DNA of 64,000 bases from CAVQBL01 sp963710715 (GTDB lineage Bacteria > Pseudomonadota > Gammaproteobacteria > DSM-16500). Shown one piece after another: positions 44,609 to 53,813 of the stretch (positions are counted from its first letter, which is position 1; each line of letters starts with the position of its first letter). The notes under the pieces were generated by a model, which had not been told where the DNA came from, made no database searches, and saw nothing but the letters and a program-made list of their open reading frames with translations. Location: NCBI GenBank assembly GCA_963710715.1, contig CAVQBL010000005.1, forward strand, positions 10,710 through 74,709, read 5' to 3'. Position numbers and translations under genes: made by a program.

Positions 44609-46560
44609 TTACTGTTTCTTATCGTCTTTCACTTCTTCAAACTCAGCATCAACTACATTATCACCTTTTTGCCCAGACTGCTTGTTCTTGCTGCGGCTTG
44701 TCCTTGTTGCGCGCTGCCTGCTTGTTGCTTGACCTTGACGCATAAAACGTTCTGCCATTTTAGCAGAAGCATCGGTCAATTCTTTAGTCTTTGCTTCAAT
44801 TAAATCTTTATCATTGCCTTTCATCGCTTCTTTTAATGCTTCAATTGCATGTTCAATCGCTTGACGTTCATCAGCAGAAACTTTATCGCCTGCTTCTTTC
44901 ATTGATTTTGTAACAGCATGAATCATGTTATCTGCTTGATTACGTGCAGTCACCAATTCATGGAATTTATGATCTTCTGCAGCATGTGCTTCAGCATCTT
45001 TCACCATTTTTTTAATTTCTGCTTCCGATAAACCACTGGATGCTTTAATCACAATAGATTGTGCTTTACCTGTTGCTTTATCTTTTGCTGACACATGCAA
45101 AATACCATTCGCATCGATATCAAATGTCACTTCAATTTGCGGCATACCACGTGGTGCAGGTGGAATATCAGTTAAATCAAATCGACCTAATGATTTATTC
45201 GCAGAAGCCATTTCACGTTCGCCTTGCAATACATGAACGGTCACTGCAGTTTGATTATCTGCTGCTGTTGAAAAGACTTGTGCTGCTTTGGTTGGAATCG
45301 TGGTGTTTTTTTCGATGAGTTTAGTCATCACACCACCCATGGTTTCGATACCTAAGGAAAGCGGTGTCACATCTAACAATAATACATCTTTAACTGCACC
45401 AGAAAGCACAGCACCTTGAATCGCCGCACCAACAGCAACTGCTTCATCAGGATTAACATCTTTACGTGGTTCTTTGCCAAAGAATTTCTTCACTGTTTCT
45501 TGCACCAGTGGCATACGTGTTTGACCACCGACTAAAATCACATCTTCAATTTCACCCACATACAAGCCCGCATCTTTAATCGCAATTTTGCAAGGCTCAA
45601 TGGTACGTTGAACTAAATCTTCAACCAAAGATTCCAATTTAGCACGTGTCATTTTAATATTTAAATGTTTAGGACCACTGGCATCTGCAGTAATATAAGG
45701 CAAATTAACTTCCGTTTGCTGCGTTGAAGAAAATTCAATTTTGGCTTTTTCTGCAGCTTCTTTTAAGACGTTGCAATGCTAATGGATCATTACGTAAATC
45801 AATGCCAGATGCTTTTTTAAATTCATCAATCAGATAATTAATGATACGTATGATCAAAATCTTCACCGCCTAAGAAAGTATCACCATTGGTTGATAACAC
45901 TTCAAATTGATGTTCGCCATCAACTTCAGCAATTTCAATAATGGAAATATCAAATGTACCACCACCCAAATCATATACAGCAATTTTGCGATCGCCTGGT
46001 TTTTTATCCATACCAAATGCAAGCGCTGCTGCGGTTGGTTCATTGATAATACGTTTAACTTCAAGACCAGCAATACGGCCAGCATCTTTGGTTGCTTGAC
46101 GTTGTGAATCATTAAAATAAGCAGGAACAGTAATAACAGCTTCTGTGACTGCATGACCCAAATAATCTTCTGCGGTTTTTTTCATCTTCATTAAGACTTG
46201 AGCAGAAACTTGTTGTGGTGCAATTTTTTATTACCCAATACTTCAACCCAAGCATCGCCATTGTCAGCACGAATAATTTTGTAAGGAACGATTTCTTTAT
46301 CTTTGCGAACGACTTCTTCGTCATAACGACGGCCAATAAGACGTTTGACGCATAAATAGTATTAGTTGGATTTGTCACCGCTTGGCGTTTTGCGGGCTGC
46401 CCAACAAGAATTTCATCATTTATCGAGATAAGCAACGATGGAAGGTGTTGTGCGATCGCCTTCCGCAGTTTTCAATCACGCGAACTTTATCGCCTTCCAT
46501 GATTGCGACACAGGAATTGGTCGTACCTAAGTCAATGCCAATGATTTTACTTGTAGCCAT
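44609..46560 (-). pseudogene. dnaK: chaperone DnaK (Hsp70), frame-broken
   Basis: DnaK is the central Hsp70 chaperone. The N terminus (MATSKIIGIDLGTTNSCVA), the phosphate loops (VYDLGGGTFDISIIE; LVGGQTRMPLVQ), the linker DVLLLDVTPLSLG and the substrate-binding domain are readable. The C-terminal 364 codons (from 45703) are one open frame; the N-terminal half needs several single-base corrections, including a short A run near 46228 (six where seven are expected). Total 650 codons is normal. Second gene of the heat-shock operon after grpE. Confidence 0.92.
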
Positions 46561-46619
46561 GTTTATTCTCCAAAAATTCAGTTATCTAATTCTATATATG
46601 GGGTTATTTATTGTGTTTT

Positions 46620-47222
46620 TCAACTGCCTGCTTTTGCTACTATAACTAAAGCAGGTCTTATCAAGCGCTTATTTAATAAGTAGCCTTTTTGCAGTACTGA
46701 TATAACCGTCCCGGGCTTAACCTTGGGATCTACTTGCGTAGAGACTGCTTGATGCAATTCTGGGTTAAAAGCCTCTCCGACTGGATTAATTTGATCCACT
46801 CCAAATTTCTCCATCGCCGTAGCAAACATTTTCAATGTAAGATTTACGCCACCTAACAAACTGCCTTCTCCTGAATCTTCATCAGTATGCGTATCAATAG
46901 CACGCTCAAGACTATCGATAATTGGCAGTAATTCATTAACAAATTTTTCTAATCCAAACTTATGTGCACTCGCTATATCAAGCTCAGCGCGACGCCGCAT
47001 GTTTTGCATCTCAGCTTGTGTACGCAGTGCTTTTTCTCGTTGTTGGTCAGCCTCTGCTTCAGCTTTATTTAATTTGTCGAGTAACTCATCATATGACTCA
47101 TGCGTTAATCGTTGCTCGTTTGCAAACTCATCCACTAATTCTTCTTCAGGCTTTTCAGCGATGAATCTATTTTTAAGTGAAGCCGTGCTACCGGCTTTAT
47201 CTTTTTTATCTTCAGATGACAT
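46620..47222 (-). CDS. grpE: nucleotide exchange factor GrpE
   Basis: GrpE releases ADP from DnaK. The protein (200 residues) has a charged, disordered N terminus, a long coiled coil (about residues 40-95, with RTQAEMQNMRRRAELDIA) and the beta domain (PVGEAFNPELHQAVSTQ, GTVISVLQKGYLLNKRLIRPA). It is intact, unlike the genes after it. GGAGA precedes the ATG, and a sigma-32-type promoter lies 27 bases upstream. Confidence 0.96.
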   Translation of the reverse strand: MSSEDKKDKAGSTASLKNRFIAEKPEEELVDEFANEQRLTHESYDELLDKLNKAEAEADQQREKALRTQAEMQNMRRRAELDIASAHKFGLEKFVNELLPIIDSLERAIDTHTDEDSGEGSLLGGVNLTLKMFATAMEKFGVDQINPVGEAFNPELHQAVSTQVDPKVKPGTVISVLQKGYLLNKRLIRPALVIVAKAGS

Positions 47223-47248
47223 TTATGTATCTCCTGCGGTTATACAAG

Positions 47249-47277
47249 ATATGGGGATTCTGCTCTCTAGATTCAAG
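47249..47277 (-). promoter_or_regulatory. sigma-32 (RpoH) heat-shock promoter
   Basis: On the minus strand CTTGAAT (47271-47277) is followed after 14 bases by CCCCATAT (47249-47256). This matches the RpoH consensus CTTGAAA-N(13-15)-CCCCATNT almost exactly and lies just before grpE, so it probably drives grpE-dnaK-dnaJ and perhaps the genes beyond. Confidence 0.9.
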
Positions 47278-47292
47278 AGAAAACTAGATAAA

Positions 47293-47335
47293 TAAAAAAG
47301 CCTAGTTGTTGGTGAGCAACCAGGCTTTAAAAAAA
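47293..47335 (-). terminator. intrinsic terminator after outer-membrane paralog A
   Basis: GCCTAGTTG and CAACCAGGC form a stem with one bulge around GTGAG; on the minus strand a run of T follows. A-rich and T-rich flanks on both sides would allow action in either direction. It sits between the stop at 47360 and the grpE promoter. Confidence 0.85.
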
Positions 47336-47359
47336 GTTTTTAGAATTTTAATTATAAGC

Positions 47360-48661
47360 TTACGTATTATTTATAATTTCAACAGTAACTGACGTAGATG
47401 CAGATCCGCATGCGTTAGTAGCTGTAATAACAACTGGAATTATGTTAGTTCCGGCGGCATGATCAATGACTGTTACGACTCCCGCTGGAGTTACTGTGAT
47501 TATTGCAGTTGAGTTTGTCGACGTAGCAGTGAAAGTCAGACCTGATCCAGGGGAGAAGCTAGGCCCAGCATTAAGTACTACTGGAGCTCCTATTGAGGGA
47601 GCCGGAGGAGGAATCGTTGATATAAGCAGAGGCGCTGACCCCGGTGGGCAAACAACAGGAGGCACAACAGGATCAAACTCAACTCTCTCATCCGTTATAG
47701 CTAACACTTGTGGCATATGCACTGCTGGATCCGCTGTCCATGCCAAGAAATCGTCTGGGCTTGGTCGTGGCAACATACCTTCGCCTTTTAGATCGCCTTT
47801 CAAGCTGACGCGTGGTGCTGGTGCAATAGGTTCCATAATGTAATTAAAGTTAAGGCCTACATTCCAAGTATCGGGTAATGCTTCTTTTCCAACAACATAA
47901 CCACCAAACAACCCAACTACCCAATTACCAAAAAATGGCACATTACTCCATGAAACGTTGCCTTGATAATCATTGAATGGCTTGCGTACCGCAGCAGATA
48001 CACCTACACCTACGCAATCTGTTATTGCTTGACCTAATCGAATTGTGCCACCAAAACCGGTTGCATCATTACGAGTATTGTATCGAGTGTTATATCTCAC
48101 ATTATCATAGTTGAGATCCGCACCTACTACACCACCTTGCCAAGGTTGGATGGTAAACCCTGGGCTGACTCCTTTTGCATTTGATCCTGCAATGCGTCTG
48201 AAATCAGTAAAGGCGAAGAGCACGCCTTGTTTAGTGACGAATCCATGGCGTTCTTCTAATGTTTTACTGTTTGCATGCGAATAATACGCGCTTAAATCAA
48301 TTTGTGGCTTATAGTTGCATCCCAGGAATTCATATTGATAATCTGCACCAATCGCTCCCTGATTTACCCATTGCCGCGTATCGCCTGTAAAAAATGAGTA
48401 ACCAATCTTTTGCCATAACCATTCTGCTGTCAGTTTGACACGTTGGTTATCCACTATTCTCCAACCCAGTGTACCGCCAACGCGATAATCTCTCACACCC
48501 ACTTCACCCGCTACGGAATAAGCAGTTGACTCAGTAATTGGCGCTGTAAAACCGCCTCTGACTGTGGGGCCTAAAAACGTGGTGGGATTACCTGCAGATA
48601 TCGTGCTAAGGCATAGCAACATACTGCTAAGTGCCAGTAATAATTTTGAAATCTTTTTCAT
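47360..48661 (-). CDS. outer-membrane beta-barrel protein with C-terminal Ig-like region, paralog A
   Basis: 433 residues from ATG 48661 (GGAGG six bases before; the UUG at 48664 is rejected). It has a signal peptide cleaved after about Ala24 (STISA), then about 270 residues of alternating aromatic/polar strands (WLWQKIGYSFFTGDTRQW, YQYEFLGCNYKPQIDLSAYY) typical of a barrel. A Pro-rich linker (VVPPVVCPPGSAP) leads to a Thr/Val-rich Ig-like region (SGLTFTATSTNSTAIITVTP) ending ACGSASTSVTVEI. The layout resembles inverse autotransporters (barrel first, passenger last), but I do not see their defining motifs. Followed by a terminator. Confidence 0.75.
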   Translation of the reverse strand: MKKISKLLLALSSMLLCLSTISAGNPTTFLGPTVRGGFTAPITESTAYSVAGEVGVRDYRVGGTLGWRIVDNQRVKLTAEWLWQKIGYSFFTGDTRQWVNQGAIGADYQYEFLGCNYKPQIDLSAYYSHANSKTLEERHGFVTKQGVLFAFTDFRRIAGSNAKGVSPGFTIQPWQGGVVGADLNYDNVRYNTRYNTRNDATGFGGTIRLGQAITDCVGVGVSAAVRKPFNDYQGNVSWSNVPFFGNWVVGLFGGYVVGKEALPDTWNVGLNFNYIMEPIAPAPRVSLKGDLKGEGMLPRPSPDDFLAWTADPAVHMPQVLAITDERVEFDPVVPPVVCPPGSAPLLISTIPPPAPSIGAPVVLNAGPSFSPGSGLTFTATSTNSTAIITVTPAGVVTVIDHAAGTNIIPVVITATNACGSASTSVTVEIINNT

Positions 48662-48773
48662 CAACTGCCTCCGTGCATTTTTGTTTGCGAAGAATCTAAA
48701 GCTTAGATTAAAGCAGGCAACAGTATAGATTATCCATTTATGGAAAACAACTTATACAAAAATTTGCTAGCAA

Positions 48774-48812
48774 TAAAAAAGCCTAGTTGCTTATTAGCAA
48801 CTAGGCTTTCTG
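48774..48812 (-). terminator. intrinsic terminator between outer-membrane paralogs
   Basis: A perfect stem: GCCTAGTTGC (48781-48790), loop TTATTA, GCAACTAGGC (48797-48806), with a T run on the minus strand. It is nearly the same sequence as the terminator after paralog A, showing that the duplication included the terminator. Confidence 0.9.
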
Positions 48813-48854
48813 TTTCGCATTTATTATCTCAAATAAGAGAAGATTTTTCTATGC

Positions 48855-50147
48855 TTAAGTGATACCCCTAAAAGTTACAGTAACTGGACCTATTGCTGAA
48901 CCGCATGAATTTGTAGCTGTTATTGTAACTGGAACCGTTCTAAAAGCAATCGTAGGAACTGTGACAGTTACAACCCCGCTAGGAGTAACCGTAACAGTTA
49001 CACCAGGGGCAGTCGTTGTAGCTGTAAAAGTCAAGTTACTACCACTAAAGTGAGACGCAACATTAAAAGTTCCAACAAGTACCGTACCAAAAGCCTGAGT
49101 AGGAATCGTTGACGTAAGCAGAGGCGCCGACCCCGGTGGGCAAAGAACAGGAACAGGATCAAGCTCAACTCTCTCATCCGTTATAGCTAACACTTGTGGC
49201 ATATGCACTGCTGGATCTGCCGTCCATGCCAAGAAATCGTCTGGGCTTGGTCGTGGCAACATACCTTCGCCTTTTAGATCGCCTTTCAAGCTGACGCGTG
49301 CTGCAGGTGCAATAGGTTCCATAATGTAATTAAAGTTAAGACCTACATTCCAAGTATTGGGTAATGCTTCTTTTCCAACAACATAACCACCAAACAACCC
49401 AACTACCCAATTACCAAAAAACGGCACATTACTCCATGAAACATTGCCTTGATAATCATTGAATGGCTTGCGTACCGCAGCAGATACACCTACACCTACG
49501 CAATCTGTTATTGCTTGGCCCAATCGAATAGTGCCACCAAAACCGGTTGCATCGTTACGAGTATTGTAGCGCGTGTTATATCTCACATTATCATAATTGA
49601 GATCCACGCCCACTACGCCACCCATCCAAGGCTGAACGGTGACTCCTGGGCTAACTCCTACTGCATTTGATCCTGCAATGCGTCTGAAATCAGTAAAGTT
49701 GAAAACTGTTCCATTAATCACTGTTGTTCCAGTACGAGTACTTAGTGTTTTACTGTTTGCATGCGAATAATATGCGCTTAAATCAATTTGTGGCTTATAG
49801 TTGCATCCAAGGAATTCGTATTGATAATCTGCACCAATCGCTCCTTGATTTACCCATTGGCGGGTATCACCTGTAAAAAATGAATAACCAATCTTTTGCC
49901 ATAAATATTCGGCTGTCAGTTTTATGCGTTGGTTATCCACTATTCTCCAACCCAGTGTACCGCCGACACGATAATCTCTCACACCCACTTCACCCGCTAC
50001 GGAATAAGCAGTTGACTCAGTAATTGGCGCTGTAAAACCGCCTCTGACTGTGGGGCCTACAAATGTGGTGGGATTACCTGCAGATATCGTGCTAAGACAT
50101 AGCAACATACTGCAAAATGCGAGTAATAATTTTGAAATCTTTTTCAT
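48855..50147 (-). CDS. outer-membrane beta-barrel protein with C-terminal Ig-like region, paralog B
   Basis: 430 residues from ATG 50147, behind a GGAGG site like that of paralog A. The barrel part is almost identical to paralog A (for example YNTRYNTRNDATGFGGTIRL), except for one variable loop near residue 135 (STRTGTTVINGTVFNF against EERHGFVTKQGVLFAF). The C-terminal Ig-like region has clearly diverged (NLTFTATTTAPGVTVTVTPS). The two genes are a tandem duplication inserted between grpE and nadK, which are close neighbours in E. coli. Confidence 0.75.
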   Translation of the reverse strand: MKKISKLLLAFCSMLLCLSTISAGNPTTFVGPTVRGGFTAPITESTAYSVAGEVGVRDYRVGGTLGWRIVDNQRIKLTAEYLWQKIGYSFFTGDTRQWVNQGAIGADYQYEFLGCNYKPQIDLSAYYSHANSKTLSTRTGTTVINGTVFNFTDFRRIAGSNAVGVSPGVTVQPWMGGVVGVDLNYDNVRYNTRYNTRNDATGFGGTIRLGQAITDCVGVGVSAAVRKPFNDYQGNVSWSNVPFFGNWVVGLFGGYVVGKEALPNTWNVGLNFNYIMEPIAPAARVSLKGDLKGEGMLPRPSPDDFLAWTADPAVHMPQVLAITDERVELDPVPVLCPPGSAPLLTSTIPTQAFGTVLVGTFNVASHFSGSNLTFTATTTAPGVTVTVTPSGVVTVTVPTIAFRTVPVTITATNSCGSAIGPVTVTFRGIT

Positions 50148-50320
50148 CAACTGCCTCCATGCATTTTTGTCTATAGTTAAAGAATAATAAAAAATCGCAG
50201 GTAGTATAAGATAAGCATTTATTGAAAGCAATCACCGTTAATCCACTTAAGAAAACCTATGGTGCTATCGATAAAGATAACTTACACTTTCATTTAACTC
50301 TCTAGGCGTTAGGAACCCAC

Positions 50321-51205
50321 ATGAGCAAGCCATTTAAAACCATTGGTATTATCGGCCGTGTTAAAACTTCGGGTGTGAAGGAAACACTTAAATCACTCAT
50401 TGATTATTTAAAAAGTTTAAAACAAAACATTATAATTGAAGCGGAAACTGCCGAATCCATAGAGGATGCAAGCTTAAAAACCTCCCCTCGCGACCAGCTG
50501 GGCCAGCATTGCGACTTAGTCATTGTGGTCGGTGGTGATGGCAGCATACTGAATGCTGTACACGCTATCATTGATGAATCTATTCCCGTCTTAGGCATTA
50601 ACCGTGGCAGTCTTGGATTTTTGACAGATATCTTGCCAAGTGAGTTAGAAAAAATTAAAGATATTCTTCAAGGCAAATATACCTTAGAAAAACGCTTTCT
50701 TTTAACCGCAACAGCTAAATTTCAAAATAATATAATTGGCCAAGACGATGCTTTAAATGAAGTAGCACTTATCCCGAGCACAGCTCCTCATATGAATGAA
50801 TTTGAAATATATATTGATGATCAATTTGTCTGCAGCCTGTCTTCCGACGGCTTGATTATTGCAACACCCACTGGATCAACTGCTTATGCATTATCGGGCG
50901 GCGGCCCTATTCTGCACCCCCAACTGGATGCCATTGTTCTTGTGCCAATTTGTCCGCATACTTTAAGTAATCGCCCCCTCGTTGTAGAAGGAAATCGGCT
51001 CATTAAAATTGTGATCTCGCCTGAAAATATAACCGCTCCACGTTTAAGTTGTGATGGTCGCGCTAATATTAATTGTAAGCTTGGCAGTTATGTTGAAATC
51101 CGCAAAAAGAAAAAAACTCTACATCTCATTCACCCACTAGATTATAACTATTATGCAGCACTACGCAGTAAGCTGCATTGGGGAAAAAAACTTACTACAG
51201 GATAA
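50321..51205 (+). CDS. nadK: NAD kinase
   Basis: NadK phosphorylates NAD to NADP. The GGDGS motif (VIVVGGDGSILNAVHAI, near residue 72), the LNEVALIP substrate loop and the DGLIIATPTGSTAYALSGGGPI motif are all present. Length 294 residues matches the E. coli enzyme. Seven bases before recN, in the conserved nadK-recN order. Confidence 0.97.
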   Translation: MSKPFKTIGIIGRVKTSGVKETLKSLIDYLKSLKQNIIIEAETAESIEDASLKTSPRDQLGQHCDLVIVVGGDGSILNAVHAIIDESIPVLGINRGSLGFLTDILPSELEKIKDILQGKYTLEKRFLLTATAKFQNNIIGQDDALNEVALIPSTAPHMNEFEIYIDDQFVCSLSSDGLIIATPTGSTAYALSGGGPILHPQLDAIVLVPICPHTLSNRPLVVEGNRLIKIVISPENITAPRLSCDGRANINCKLGSYVEIRKKKKTLHLIHPLDYNYYAALRSKLHWGKKLTTG

Positions 51206-51211
51206 ATTTTT

Positions 51212-52879
51212 ATGCTGACACAAATTCACATCAGCAATTTAGCTACCATACAAGAAATTAAATTAGATGTTTTATCCGGCACTACAGTAATCACGGGTGA
51301 AACCGGCGCGGGGAAATCCATTTTAATTGATGCAGTTGAATTAGCACTGGGTGGACGCGCAACTGCAGATGTCGTGCGTCATGGGCAAGACAAAACAGAT
51401 ATCAGTCTTTGCTTCGATATCAAATCATTGCCTGAAGCACGCGCCTGGTTAAAAAAATATGATTTAGATAATGAAAATGAATGTATTATTAGACGTTCAA
51501 TACACAAAGATGGACGTTCACGTAGTTATATCAATGGAATGCCAACCACATTACAACCCTTACGCGAACTCAGTGATTTGTTAATTAATATTCATGGCCA
51601 GCATGAACATCAATCTTTACTTAAAACGGATACACAACGCGACATGCTCGATCGATTTGCAGGACATCAAGATTTAGCTGACAAAGTATATGCACTTGCA
51701 GAAGATTGGCAAAAACTAACCACTGAAATAACTGAGTTACGCGCACTCAGAGCAGATCGCACAGCACGCAACGAACTTTTAAAATTTCAACTGCAAGAAT
51801 TGGAAACATTACATTTACAACAAGATGAATTTCAAATGTTGGATTTGGAGCATAAACAACTTGCGCATGCAGGCGAGCTACTCGAAAATATTAATCATGC
51901 TCTAGCCCATTTAACCGATGAAGAAAATCACAATGCATTGAGCGCTCTTAATCAAGCTTTACGCTCACTGGAAACTGTTTTGAATGTCGACCCTAAAATT
52001 GCAACTTGGATTGAATCCATTAAAAATGCAATCGTTCATGTGAGTGACGCAGAAAGTGACTTACGCCGCTATCTTGATGGAGTTGATTTAGATCCAGAGC
52101 GCTTGCAATGGGTGGAACAAAGAATTGGAACACTCTTCGATACGGCGCGTAAACATAAAATTGCTCCACAAGAATTATTTGAATTACAACAAAAAATTGC
52201 TGCAGAACTTTCTGAATTAGAAACCAGTGATGAACGTTTAGAAAAACTACAACAACAACTTTCCACGATTGAAAAAAATTATTCTGATGTGGCTCACAAA
52301 CTCAGCAAAAGTCGTGAGAAAGCTGCAAAAAAACTTGAACCAGAAATTACGCAAACGATCCAAGAACTTTCTTTACCCCATGGACAATTTTATATTCAAC
52401 TTATTCAAGAAGAAAAATTTTCTGTTTCCACTCATGGTTTAGAAAAAATTATTTTTCAAATTAAAACGAATGCGGGCCAAGCCATGCAACCTTTAGCAAA
52501 AATTGCGTCAGGTGGAGAATTATCACGCATTAGTCTCGCAATTCACATGGCGACTGCTGGACAACACACTATCCCTACTCTCGTCTTTGACGAAGTCGAC
52601 GTTGGCATTGGTGGAGGTACCGCAGAAAAAGTGGGAAAAATCTTACGCCGTCTAGGCCAAACCCACCAACTCCTTTGCATTACTCATCAACCACAAGTTG
52701 CGGCTCAAGGTGAGAATCATTTGCTGGTAGAAAAAATTCAGGAAAAAAACGCGACTTATTCTCAGATACGACATCTCAATCAACAAGAAAAAATGAATGA
52801 AATTGCACGCATGTTGGGTGGCGTCGAAATTACGAAAAAAACGTTGGAGCATGCGAGAGAAATGGTGGAGAAGGTGTGA
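51212..52879 (+). CDS. recN: DNA repair protein RecN
   Basis: RecN is an SMC-like ATPase that acts in double-strand-break repair. Walker A (ITGETGAGKSILIDA) is at about residue 28, long coiled-coil regions occupy the middle, and the signature IASGGELSRISLAIHMA, Walker B TLVFDEVDVGIGGGTAE and the His switch (LLCITHQPQVAA) are near the end. 555 residues is normal. Confidence 0.97.
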   Translation: MLTQIHISNLATIQEIKLDVLSGTTVITGETGAGKSILIDAVELALGGRATADVVRHGQDKTDISLCFDIKSLPEARAWLKKYDLDNENECIIRRSIHKDGRSRSYINGMPTTLQPLRELSDLLINIHGQHEHQSLLKTDTQRDMLDRFAGHQDLADKVYALAEDWQKLTTEITELRALRADRTARNELLKFQLQELETLHLQQDEFQMLDLEHKQLAHAGELLENINHALAHLTDEENHNALSALNQALRSLETVLNVDPKIATWIESIKNAIVHVSDAESDLRRYLDGVDLDPERLQWVEQRIGTLFDTARKHKIAPQELFELQQKIAAELSELETSDERLEKLQQQLSTIEKNYSDVAHKLSKSREKAAKKLEPEITQTIQELSLPHGQFYIQLIQEEKFSVSTHGLEKIIFQIKTNAGQAMQPLAKIASGGELSRISLAIHMATAGQHTIPTLVFDEVDVGIGGGTAEKVGKILRRLGQTHQLLCITHQPQVAAQGENHLLVEKIQEKNATYSQIRHLNQQEKMNEIARMLGGVEITKKTLEHAREMVEKV

Positions 52880-52886
52880 CTTGTGT

Positions 52887-52988
52887 GTCATTGCGAGCCA
52901 TGTGCTTTTTACATGGCGAAGCAATCCAGGGGAACGTTTCTATGTCGCCTGGATTGCTTCGTCGCAAAGAGCGCTCCTCGCAATGACG
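52887..52988. repeat. REP-like palindromic repeat, full unit
   Basis: Full unit from GTCATTGCGAGCC to CTCGCAATGACG that fills the gap between the convergent stops of recN and fur. Its two arms carry different hairpins (CATGTGCTTTTTACATG and GCAAAGAGCGC). It might form a shared terminator. Confidence 0.9.
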
Positions 52989-52989
52989 G

Positions 52990-53403
52990 CTACAAACCTT
53001 GGCACCCCTTACAAATCCCATAAATATTTAAGCTATGATCCGTAATCGTATACCCTGCTTCTTTTGCAACCTGTTGCTGCCGCGTTTCAATCACTGAATC
53101 AACAAACTCTTCAACACGGCCGCACTTTACGCACACTAAATGGTCATGATGCGTCCCATGATCAAGCTCAAAGACAGAATGACCACCTTCAAAATTGTGC
53201 CTAACGACAAGGCCAGCCTCTTCAAACTGAGTCAACACTCGATAAACCGTTGCTAAACCAATATCATCACCCGATTCCAACAAAATACGATACACATCCT
53301 CTGCACTCATATGATGCTCACGAGCACTTTCAAGGATTTGCAAAATTTTAATCCGCGGTAACGTTACCTTAAGACCCGCTTTTTTAAGATCAGAGTTATC
53401 CAA
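52990..53403 (-). CDS. fur: ferric uptake regulator Fur
   Basis: Fur represses iron uptake genes when loaded with Fe(II). The winged helix (LKKAGLKVTLPRIKIL, GLATVYRVLTQFEEAGLVVRH), the metal-site segment ELDHGTHHDHLVCVKCG and a C-terminal CKGC are present. A TTG start at 53403, seven bases after GGGAG, gives the normal N terminus (DNSDLKKAGL). The upstream ATG at 53439 lies above the -10 box and so is unlikely to be transcribed. Divergent from bamE, as in Pseudomonas. Confidence 0.93.
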   Translation of the reverse strand: MDNSDLKKAGLKVTLPRIKILQILESAREHHMSAEDVYRILLESGDDIGLATVYRVLTQFEEAGLVVRHNFEGGHSVFELDHGTHHDHLVCVKCGRVEEFVDSVIETRQQQVAKEAGYTITDHSLNIYGICKGCQGL

Positions 53404-53425
53404 CAGCCTTCTCCCAATTTTTTGC

Positions 53426-53434
53426 AGTATAACA
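53426..53434 (-). promoter_or_regulatory. extended -10 promoter of fur (TGTTATACT)
   Basis: TATACT with TG one base upstream lies about 23 bases before the TTG start codon. It supports the shorter Fur start. No consensus -35 is evident. Confidence 0.55.
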
Positions 53435-53501
53435 CACATACCAAAATCATTTCGAATCGGTTATTATGGCAACCAAACCAGAAACCATGGAAATTATAAT
53501 T

Positions 53502-53813
53502 ATGAAAAAAATACTCATCATTTTAATCTGCTGCCTACTTATTGCTGGGTGCTCTTTGTTTCAAATACGGCGAACCGACATCCAACAGGGAAATATTTAT
53601 ACGCAAGAAATGGTAAGTCAACTCCATACTGGCATGACATTCGCTGAAGTTAAACACATCATGGGATCCCCTGTTTTGCTAAACACCTTTAGTGATAATC
53701 GAGTGGATTATGTTTATACCTTTAAAACCGGTGGTAAAATAGTCAGAGAAAAATATGTAACATTAACATTCTATAAAGGACGATTAGAGCATGTTACGCG
53801 GTTTGGAATTTAA
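53502..53813 (+). CDS. bamE: outer membrane assembly lipoprotein BamE
   Basis: BamE is a small lipoprotein of the BAM complex that folds outer-membrane barrels. From ATG 53502 there is a lipoprotein signal (MKKILIILICCLLIAGC). The SmpA/OmlA core follows: QGNIYTQEMVSQLHTGMTFAEVKHIMGSP, given here as TGMTFAEVKHIMGSP, with YVYTFKTGG and the end LEHVTRFGI. An in-frame ATG at 53466 would spoil the signal. Its 3' end overlaps rnfH on the other strand by 30 bases. Confidence 0.93.
   Translation: MKKILIILICCLLIAGCSLFQIRRTDIQQGNIYTQEMVSQLHTGMTFAEVKHIMGSPVLLNTFSDNRVDYVYTFKTGGKIVREKYVTLTFYKGRLEHVTRFGI

Noticed and set aside
47466..47843. 125-codon plus-strand open frame opposite outer-membrane paralog A
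   Set aside because: Its repetitive Val/Thr/Gly text is the reverse reading of the Ig-like coding sequence.
4751..52988. CRISPR array made of the CATTGCGAG repeats
   Set aside because: Copies are dispersed over tens of kb, palindromic, of variable length, without regular spacers or cas genes.
53403..53439. ATG at 53439 as the fur start
   Set aside because: It lies upstream of an extended -10 box, has no ribosome binding site and would add 12 residues not found in Fur; the TTG at 53403 fits better.
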